Assembly (NCBI RefSeq): GCF_037893015.1
Contig: NC_133666.1
Coordinates: forward strand, 567,333,237-567,397,236
From: Macrotis lagotis
Taxonomy: Eukaryota > Chordata > Mammalia > Peramelemorphia > Peramelidae
Direction of reading: 5' to 3'
DNA: 64,000 bases
Shown here: piece after piece, positions 56,801-64,000 of the stretch
Layout of the letters: every line of letters begins with the position of its first letter
Position numbering within the stretch: the stretch's first letter is position 1
Position numbers and translations under genes: made by a program
The notes under the pieces: generated by a model
The model's input: only the letters and a program-made list of their open reading frames with translations
Databases searched by the model: none
Told to the model about the DNA's origin: nothing

Positions 56801-58765
56801 AATCATCAGCATTGCTATATATGAACAACAAAGCCCAAGAGCAAAGAGATAGAAAGAGAAATCCCACTTAAAGTAACTGCAGACAACATTAAACACTTTG
56901 GAATCTAACTCCCAAGAAAAATGCAGAAACTATAATGGACAAAATTACAAAACACTTTTCACCCATATAAAGTCAGATTTAAAGAACTGGAAAAATGTTA
57001 ATTGCTCATGGTTAGGTCAAGCTAATTTGATAAATATGGCACTTCTACCCAAATTAAATTACTTATTCAGTTTCATATCAAGAAACCAACAAATAACTAT
57101 TTTACTGAGCTATAAAAAATAGTAACAAAATTCATCTGGGGCAACAAAAGGTCAAGAATATCAAGGGAACAGATAAAAAAAACTAAAGGAAGGTAACCTT
57201 GCTCTATCAGGTTTAAAACTGTAATATACAGCAATGAACTTTCTGGTATTGATTAAGAAACAGAGTAATGGACCAGTGGATTAGGATAGGTACAAAAGAA
57301 ACAGTAGTGAATGACTACAATAATCTAGTTTTTGATAAACCCAAAGACATTAGCTTCTAGGATAAGAACTCACTGTTCAACAAAAATTGTTGGGAAAATT
57401 GGAAAATAGTATGACAAAAACTAGTCATAGACCCACATTTCATATCCCATACCAAAATAAGGTCAAAATGGGTACAGAATTTAGACATAAAGGGAGATAT
57501 CAAATCAAGAAATACTCTATCTGTTGAATCTATGGAAAGGGGAGAAATATATGAACAAAAAGGAAATTACAAAATGGATGATTTTTTAATATTTTAAATT
57601 AAAAATATTTTGCATTAATAAAACCAATGCTGCTAGCATTAGAAAGAAAATATAAAACTGAGAAACAATTTTCACAGCTAAGGGTTCTGATAAAGGTCTC
57701 ATTTCTAAAATATATGAAGAATTGAATCACATTTAGCAGGTTATGAGTCATTCCCCAATTGATAAATGGTCAAAGGAAAAGAACAGACAGTTTTCAAATG
57801 AATAAATTAAAGCATTATATAATCATTCATAAAGATGCTCCAAATTATTACTGATTAGAGAAATGTAAATTAAAATAAATACATGGTACCACCTCACACC
57901 TATCTGAGTGGCTAAGATGTCAAAAAGGGAAAACATTGGAGAGGTTGTGGGAGGATTGAGATATTGATGGTGGAATTGATGGAATTCTGAACTGATTCAA
58001 CCATTCCGAAGAGCAATATGGAACTATGCCCAAAGAACAATAACCCTGATAATACCCTTAGACTGAACAGTACCAATACTAGGCATACATCCAGAAAAAA
58101 TCATAAAAAATGGGAAATGTCCCACATGTTCCAAAATATTCATAGCAGACCTTTTTTGTAGTGGTAAAGAATTAGAAATTGAGGGAATGCCCAACAATTG
58201 GGGAATGGCTGAGCAAGTTATGGTATATGAATATTATGGTGTAATAAGAAACCATGAATGGCCAAACTCTAGAGAAACTTGGAATGAATTAAAGGAACTA
58301 ACTGATGCTGAACAAAGGGAGCAGAACCAAGAGACCATTGTACACATTATCAATAGCATTGTGAGTTGATCAACTTTCATGAATGCAGCTCCTCTTAGTA
58401 GTTTAGAGAGCTAGGGCAACCCTTAGAGACCTGTTATAGACAATGCTATCCTCATCCAAATGAAGAAAAACGAAACAAAACAAAACAAAAAACATATTAC
58501 AGAATCTGAATGAACACTATGTTCACTTTTTAAAATTTTTCTTATTTTTCAGTCCTATCTCATAGGATAGAAATCCTAATACCTCATATAGAAAATGACT
58601 AATCTGTAAATATGTTAAACACAAATGAACATATGCAATGTTCACTAGACTAGTTGCTTCTGAGGGCAGGAGCGTGGGAAGGGTGGGTAGAAGGAAACTG
58701 TGGAACTTATAAAAATGCAGGTGGATGATTGTTGATAACTTTCATAACATGTAATTGGAAAAATA
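53890..58765 (+). mobile_element. L1 LINE, long but decayed (5' end, ORF2, 3' UTR)
   Basis: Starts near 'ggggcagagccaagatggc', a typical marsupial L1 5' end. About 53950-54690 holds no clear ORF1. The endonuclease begins near 54720 (NMNRMNSPIKQK, then NQNPTI and QETHLK in frame-shifted pieces). Reverse transcriptase blocks lie near 56280-56420 ([22 protein letters not shown]); the catalytic YADD box has become a degraded FDDDI near 56690. Later pieces lie at 56898-57122 (LKNWKNVNCSWLGQANLINMALLPKLNYLF) and 58187-58369 (NNWGMAEQVMVYEYYGVIRN). The 3' UTR and A-rich tail end near 58765. Stops and frameshifts abound, so it is immobile. An imperfect duplication 'aaaatctca' occurs near 53858 and 58788. 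Confidence 0.9.
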
Positions 58766-58799
58766 AAATAAAAAGAAATAAAAGGAAAATCTCATCTCT

Positions 58800-59600
58800 G
58801 CAAATATAATTTTTATTGAAAACCTTTAAGAAAACAGAATAATCTGGCAGAAAAAAGTGTTCAACCAGGTATCAGAGATTCTTTATAATAGTTCCAGTGA
58901 CTGTCAAGGACAGAACTTGAGCAAGTCATCTGATTTTTTCTACTTTAATCTGAGATTTGGAGATCAAAGTAAGTGTTTCCTTTTTGTCTCAGTAGAACTT
59001 AATTTTTCAATGAAAATTCAAGAACATTATAGAGCATTTTGAATTTCTCAAAGGTAGATACAATATAGAAATCATAATTTTTTAATTTTCAGTTAAGACT
59101 AAAAGGCAACTCAGGATTTGGAAAAAAGGCAGTTTTTCAGAAGTTGGTCAAAAAAACCCTTGCCTGACATGTAGCAGATTCTTAATAATATAAGAGATAA
59201 GCTATCAAATTAAAAAATATCAACAAAAAACCCAAAGGATCCCTCTGAGATAGGGTCTGGTTATGAGTCAGGTCATTCTAGGGAAGTCTAGTCTTAGTAC
59301 TGACTTAAGGATCTCAGAAGTGTTCTTATTGTATGGTTTACTTCCTTTGAGATTAACTTTTTTGTCACTATAAGAAAAATCTATCATAGTTTTTTCCATT
59401 AAAGATTATATTATTTCTTGGAAAACAACCTTTTCAATTTCTTATCATATTCTCTGCTAGTCCACTTTTTTAAACCTGTCTCTTGCAATCTAGGAATAGC
59501 TTAAGCTCAGAGGAACAAATTTACTGGACTGTGAAGAAATTTGAGCCTTGAAACAATTAGGTAGATTACATAAAACATTCATATTACTCAGTTTGCTGAG
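58800..59600. other. Anonymous sequence
   Basis: No gene or repeat recognised; the 61-residue frame at 58857 has no domain. Confidence 0.4.
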
Positions 59601-59604
59601 TTAT

Positions 59605-59765
59605 CTATGTTGGAAACTATCTAGTTGAACACCTTCATTTTGCAGATGAAGAAACTATGACCTTAAGAATTAAATGGCATACTCATGGCCACAGTAAAAG
59701 TAAGGGCTTGAGTTGGTATTTTTTACTTTGTAATCTGGTAGGCAATGACAAAAGATTTCTAAGAT
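59605..59765 (-). repeat. MIR relic
   Basis: 'tcattttgcagatgaagaaa' and 'ggcatactcatggccacagt' give an inverted MIR core and head. Confidence 0.72.
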
Positions 59766-60465
59766 GAAAAATCTCAGGGAAATTCTCCACAAGATTGAAG
59801 AGATCCAGAAAGAGAAAAATTACAGAAAGTATCTAATTTTTAATTTTTTTTTCAGGAAGAAGAGACTACATTCTGTTTTTTTTGAAATTTATTTAGATTC
59901 CCATTATGTTTCAATGTAATGAATTGAACTACAAATTAAGCTTATACCTTGATAACTTTTATTTATGTTAATTATTAAACAATAAAAATAATTTATGGAA
60001 CAAACATGCAGATGAAAAACAATGTAATTGAGACTTCATTTGTTTTGTTAATATGTATTCAGTGGCAAAAATTAATGAAATCAGAGAATTGATGAAATAA
60101 TATTGCTTTTACAATGGAGCTATTTTCTTAAACTTATTATTTAATAAAATTCCACTGTTATAACTGATGCAAATATGTAAAAAAAAGTTTTTTCCCTTCC
60201 ATGCTGGTTTAAGGATAAATTTTTTTGTTCAGTTTGTGGAAGAATGATACATTTATTAAAACATTTTATTTTTCTACCTGAGAACCTATTGTAAAGGTAC
60301 ACCTTAGTGATTTCTAAAGCTTTATAACAATCTTTTAGCTTTTCAGGGTGCATTTTCCAACAAAAACTTGTTCAGGACCATTGATAGTATTTAATATTTA
60401 TTTATGATTAAAATGTAACCTATATTACCAATGAGTATTATAATACAATGTATTAATACCACATG
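59766..60465. other. Anonymous AT-rich sequence
   Basis: No gene or repeat recognised. The 70-residue minus frame at 60141 is unsupported. Confidence 0.4.
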
Positions 60466-60469
60466 AATG

Positions 60470-60535
60470 AGCTATGAGGGCTGCATGTGGCCTGTGTGCC
60501 ATAATGTGGACACATTTGCTCTATAGTTTGCTTCA
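60470..60535 (+). repeat. hAT-like element end fragment
   Basis: 'gggctgcatgtggcctgtg' resembles the 'ggccgcatgcggcccgc' module at the ends of marsupial hAT-like elements. Confidence 0.5.
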
Positions 60536-60739
60536 TATTTGCTCCAAACAGATATTTTATTAAAATCTAATTTTATTATTATACTATTGAACTTCAAAAA
60601 TGATTTCAAATGGAAGCTGATGCTTCATTCTTCTGAGGCATTCTTCAGATATTCTGATTGTATTGATTAATTACATGTCCATCCACTGACCATCTGGAAC
60701 TCTGAATCAGTTGCTTAGGAGGCTAAAAAGTCCAGGCTG

Positions 60740-60960
60740 TTGTTATATGACACAGTGGGAAGATCACTCATTCTAGTGTCAGATATTTGTGTTTCAGACT
60801 CTGCCTCTAGAGCTTATTATCTGTGAAATCCTGACAAGTCACCCAACCTGCTTGGGTCTTAGGTTCCTTATTGATAAAATGAGGGTTGTGGACTATCAGA
60901 TGGTCTCTGAGTTCCCTTATAACTCTAAATCTATGATGTAATGCTTAGTTGAATTAAGTT
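60740..60960 (+). repeat. MIR-type SINE
   Basis: 'acagtgggaagatcactcat' (head), 'tgacaagtcacccaacctgc', 'ttattgataaaatgagggtt' (core) and 'ttcccttataactctaaatc'. Confidence 0.75.
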
Positions 60961-61064
60961 GTTCAAGGAATATTTAATTGAAATACTGTGAGAATTAACT
61001 AACATTTTGTATAGAAAAAGACAGATATCATATCGTTGTAGAATTTTATTGTTGAATCATTTCA

Positions 61065-61220
61065 TTCCCCAACTGACTCTTCCTTTTCCAGCTCATTTTT
61101 ACAGATAAGAAATTAAAGCAAAACAAGGCTAAGGAACTTGCCTAGGCTCATACAACTAGGAAGGTTTCAGGTTCAGGTTTGACTTCCTCCTGATTCTAGA
61201 TCCTGCCCTCTGCACCACTT
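61065..61220 (-). repeat. Core-SINE relic
   Basis: 'ccagctcatttttacagata' and 'aaacaaggctaaggaacttg' to 'cctgccctctgcaccac': inverted, related to the SINEs at 7995 and 12425. Confidence 0.7.
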
Positions 61221-61299
61221 ATCTATGAAAACTCAGCAAGTCAGAGACTTTGGAAAAGGGTGATTAGGAAATGCCAAAAAGAGCTGATTAGGTAATCCT

Positions 61300-61480
61300 T
61301 GATTTGCTACAATGGAAAATCTTTGATAGAGCAAGACACATTTTCACTCTTGCTTCATTTTGCTCATGATGTTGCCAATGCCTGGAATGTTCCCCCTTAA
61401 CTTCTTTGCTTGGCAAATTCTTGTAGACATTGAACCTAGTATCTTTGAACTTGTTTGTTTTTAAACTATTTTGATAACTA
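61300..61480 (+). repeat. L2 LINE relic
   Basis: 'gttgccaatgcctggaatgt' followed by 'tcccccttaacttctttgct' matches the L2 module before its 3' end. Confidence 0.55.
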
Positions 61481-62405
61481 TATTTAGATGTGTAGATTGT
61501 TCAACCTGACTTCATTTTCTCAGGGCCAGGCATATTTCATCTCCTACCCTTACAGATCTCAGTCACTGAGGGATTTTGGATTTTTGTTTTTTATCATCCA
61601 TTGGTTCAATGTTCACTCCCCTTCCACTTCCCCCTACCCAGTTTATGTAACCAATTTATATCAGATAATTTATAAAAACTATATTTAATTCATAGATATA
61701 CAAAGAACATACAAATGTTTTCCCCACAATACCCTAGGGTCACAATTCTCCCACCCTTTACCACCTTGGGCTCTAGTGATGGGCATAGGATCAGATTTAC
61801 AATTTTAGTTGTTTCCTAAATAGAACTGGTTCTACCAAGTTCTAGTTCAAAGTCAGCATCACTACTGACTTCTGTTGGGCTAGAGCCCTGGATCCTGGCT
61901 GTGATACATGGACTGGATTCCTAGATTCTTAGATCTCAGTTGAGGTTCCTTTCTTTGAACCTAGGACAAAAAAGAACAAATGAAAAAGTCAAAGACTGGA
62001 GTACATTTCTCAGGGGCCATGTGACCTGGACAGGAGTCACCTTCATCCCTCAGACATGAATGAAACAAAATTACTGTTTTGTTTGTTATTCCATTGAAGT
62101 GTTGTTATGCCATTTTGAACACATTGAAATTTCTAGCTATGCAGCTAATGGAAAAAGGCTTCTCCAACCATGTGACAGTTCAACACAAAGTGATCATGTA
62201 TATTTCAGTCCTCATTTTTTTCTGGAAGCATCTTTCTGCTTCAGCACATGGAAAGACCCTCATCTCAGGTAGTCTAAGCATTTGCCAAACTCCCATTACA
62301 AAATAATTTGTTTCTTGTGAAGTGCTACATATTTTATTTTACTTCAAAAATGATATTTTGAGAAGGATTTACCAGACTGAGAGTGACACAATTAGTTGTT
62401 CTCTT
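61481..62405. other. Anonymous sequence
   Basis: No gene recognised. Overlapping frames at 62060-62306 (70 and 75 residues) have no domain and are in conflicting phases. Confidence 0.4.
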
Positions 62406-62409
62406 TATT

Positions 62410-62540
62410 TAGAAACAAACTCAGATGCTGTGTACTCCATGAAGCCTTTCCTGACAATAACTTTTCGTATTGGTGATGACTTTCATTGCCAGAACTCACA
62501 TACTACTTTGTTTTATACATTTCTACTGTACTTGTCAAAC
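62410..62540 (+). repeat. L2 LINE relic
   Basis: 'ccatgaagcctttcctgaca' and 'tatacatttctactgtactt' fit the L2 region between the coding end and the 3' terminus. Confidence 0.55.
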
Positions 62541-62599
62541 AGTGATATGTAGAGGAGTTTTCTATATGTCAATCTTCAACTCCTCATGAAAGACAGTTT

Positions 62600-62720
62600 T
62601 AGGGAGTGGACAGAGTTGACTTCCAAATTGGGACAACCTAGGACCACATCCTGCTGCTGACACATACTGACTCAGTGATCCTAGCCAAGTCACTTGACAT
62701 CTCAAGACTCTAAGCCAGAA
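62600..62720 (+). repeat. MIR-type SINE relic
   Basis: 'agggagtggacagagttgac' and 'gccaagtcacttgacatctc' correspond to a degraded SINE head and MIR core. Confidence 0.6.
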
Positions 62721-62721
62721 G

Positions 62722-62872
62722 TGTGAAATTTCAGTTAGAAGTGGATCCCTGCTGACTCAAAAAACAATAAATTAACATTTCCTATGTTGTATTGTGTTTT
62801 TGTTTTCTTAATCATTTGCCAATTACAGTTTAATATGGTTCTAAAGGTGTTTGATACCCCTATTTCTAAGTA
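62722..62872 (+). repeat. hAT-like non-autonomous element
   Basis: Short element with ends 'agaagtgtgaaattt' and 'ggtgtttgatacccc', a degraded inverted-repeat pair, and interior 'ttcctatgttgtattgtgtt' and 'tttgccaattacagtttaat'. Same family as 13017-13245. Confidence 0.65.
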
Positions 62873-63229
62873 ACCCTCTAAGACTGAAAGATAGAAAGGT
62901 GCCAATATGTTTTAGAGTTTCCTCACCTTGGATTTCTCCATATCAATTAAATCACAGATCTAAACCCAGTCCTTTTACTAGATTTGAATTCATGACAATC
63001 TCAATTTTGTATTCCCTTTCAATGCCTAACACATTATTCTGAGTTTAATCAGTGTTTGTATAGTTGAGGAGATTAGTACAATTGCTTGGAGGATAGTTGG
63101 GTGGGGTAACAATAGTGGAGAAATGAGAATACAGGAAGAACAAAAGAGAATTGGAGAAGAAGGGAGAAAGCAGGAAGTAGAGGACAAAAGAGGGGAAGTA
63201 AAGGAATTAGAATTTTGATGCCACTTTCA
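62873..63229. other. Anonymous sequence with a purine-rich patch
   Basis: 63110-63205 is strongly purine-biased (agga/gaag runs). No gene is recognised. Confidence 0.45.
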
Positions 63230-63440
63230 AAATCCAGAATTGCAATGGAAAGAATACTGGTTGTAGGGTCAGAGATTTGATGGCTTCCTCTGACATTTAT
63301 TTACTCTGTGTCATTGTAAGGACACAATCTACATTCTAACTGGGCTTCAGTGTTTTTCATATGTAAAATGAAAGGTTTAAATGGCATAATCCTCAAAGTT
63401 GTTTCCAGTTTTAAGCTGATTATTTTATGATTGTATGATA
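63230..63440 (+). repeat. MIR-type SINE
   Basis: 'aatggaaagaatactggttg' (head), 'catatgtaaaatgaaaggtt' (core) and 'aaagttgtttccagttttaa' (tail). Confidence 0.7.
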
Positions 63441-63849
63441 CTGAACTTGATCACTTTCTCAGAACAATTTCTTTTCCTTCTACCTGTCTCATTTCTTTTC
63501 TTAGTATTAAACTTCTTTCATTATTGATCACTATAGTACCTTGGGCCCTTCCTATTCTCCCAGGCCATCTCCCCCTAACTGGATTAACTTGCTTACATTC
63601 ATATCCTTGACCCTATGAGTAGCCTCTTTGATGATTTACTATCTATAACCACTATCCATAACCTAACTCTCCTGTTCTGCTCTCTCTGACTTTCCATTTT
63701 TTCATCCTATCCTTTTCTCTGCTTTTCAGAGTCCCTGCTGAAAACAATTAATCAAGCCAATTTAATCTATTAGAAATTTATTGTGAATAATGTCAATTGG
63801 ACCCTGACTATTGCTCAGCAATCCTTTCTACAGCAACAAGTTCCTAGGA
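63441..63849. other. Anonymous sequence
   Basis: Pyrimidine-rich, no gene recognised; an L2-like origin is possible but not shown. Confidence 0.4.
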
Positions 63850-64000
63850 GAGGTGGCTTTTTACAGTGGAGAGTGTTGGTTTAGAAGAATATAGCTTTAA
63901 ATCATAGTTCTGGCACTTATAACCTGTGCAACCCCTGGAAAAATTAGGTAACCTTGTAGAATCTTAGTTCCTTCAACTATGACTCTCCTATTCAATTTTA
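63850..64000 (+). repeat. MIR-type SINE, cut by the window edge
   Basis: 'acagtggagagtgttggttt' (head) and 'aaaaattaggtaaccttgta' (core); continues beyond the window. Confidence 0.6.

Noticed and set aside
1..64000. CRISPR array, operon, prophage or bacterial signals
   Set aside because: Repeat families, intronless retrocopies and microsatellites show a mammalian nuclear genome; no regularly spaced short repeats with unique spacers were found.

Overview
This window looks like an AT-rich, gene-free stretch of a marsupial nuclear genome, probably Australian and possibly dasyurid. The main clue is its repeat content. There are many copies of a marsupial tRNA-derived SINE (WSINE1-like: tRNA-like head, a body with the ctaggtaattattaagtg core, a short tail), and many copies of the chimeric Mar1-type SINE whose tail is shared with RTE LINEs. 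L1 and half-L1 LINEs, RTE (BovB-type) LINE remnants, older MIR/THER-type SINEs, L2 and CR1-like LINE relics and hAT-like DNA transposon relics are also present. The species is an inference from these families. I found no intact protein-coding gene, no convincing host exon, and no structural RNA gene. Nearly all open frames are chance ORFs, microsatellite translations, or LINE and pseudogene fragments.

Layout. 1-15 kb: anonymous DNA with MIR/L2/hAT relics and one minus-strand L1 3' fragment (4.2-5.5 kb). 15-21 kb: a ~400 bp pyrimidine microsatellite flanked by Mar1 and WSINE1-like copies. 22.3-24.3 kb: a decayed plus-strand L1 ORF2 fragment. 24-30 kb: mostly anonymous. 30.5-33.6 kb: a nest in which an old L1 3' end holds an LTR element that carries, in place of viral genes, a retrocopied CD164-like cDNA. 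32.6-38 kb: two local duplications whose apparent donors lie side by side at 35.1-35.9 kb. 38.0-39.0 and 51.5-52.6 kb: two related RTE remnants. 41.0-41.6 kb: a CR1-like tail. 43.0-46.7 kb: a half-L1-like element with ORF1 homology and only the last part of ORF2. 47.5-50.6 kb: an intronless MTO1 pseudogene split by a 5'-truncated L1 with a 12-bp target-site duplication. 53.9-58.8 kb: a long but decayed L1. 59-64 kb: anonymous DNA with MIR, L2 and hAT relics.

Nothing here works as a pathway or operon; the biology is the history of retrotransposition. Several nested insertions can be ordered in time because their target-site duplications are still readable. The best candidate for an unusual biological product is the LTR-primer site-CD164-like cDNA-polypurine tract-LTR structure at 30.8-33.4 kb. 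It looks like a host mRNA copied into an endogenous retroviral frame by template switching. All family names come from reading and memory, not from database searches.
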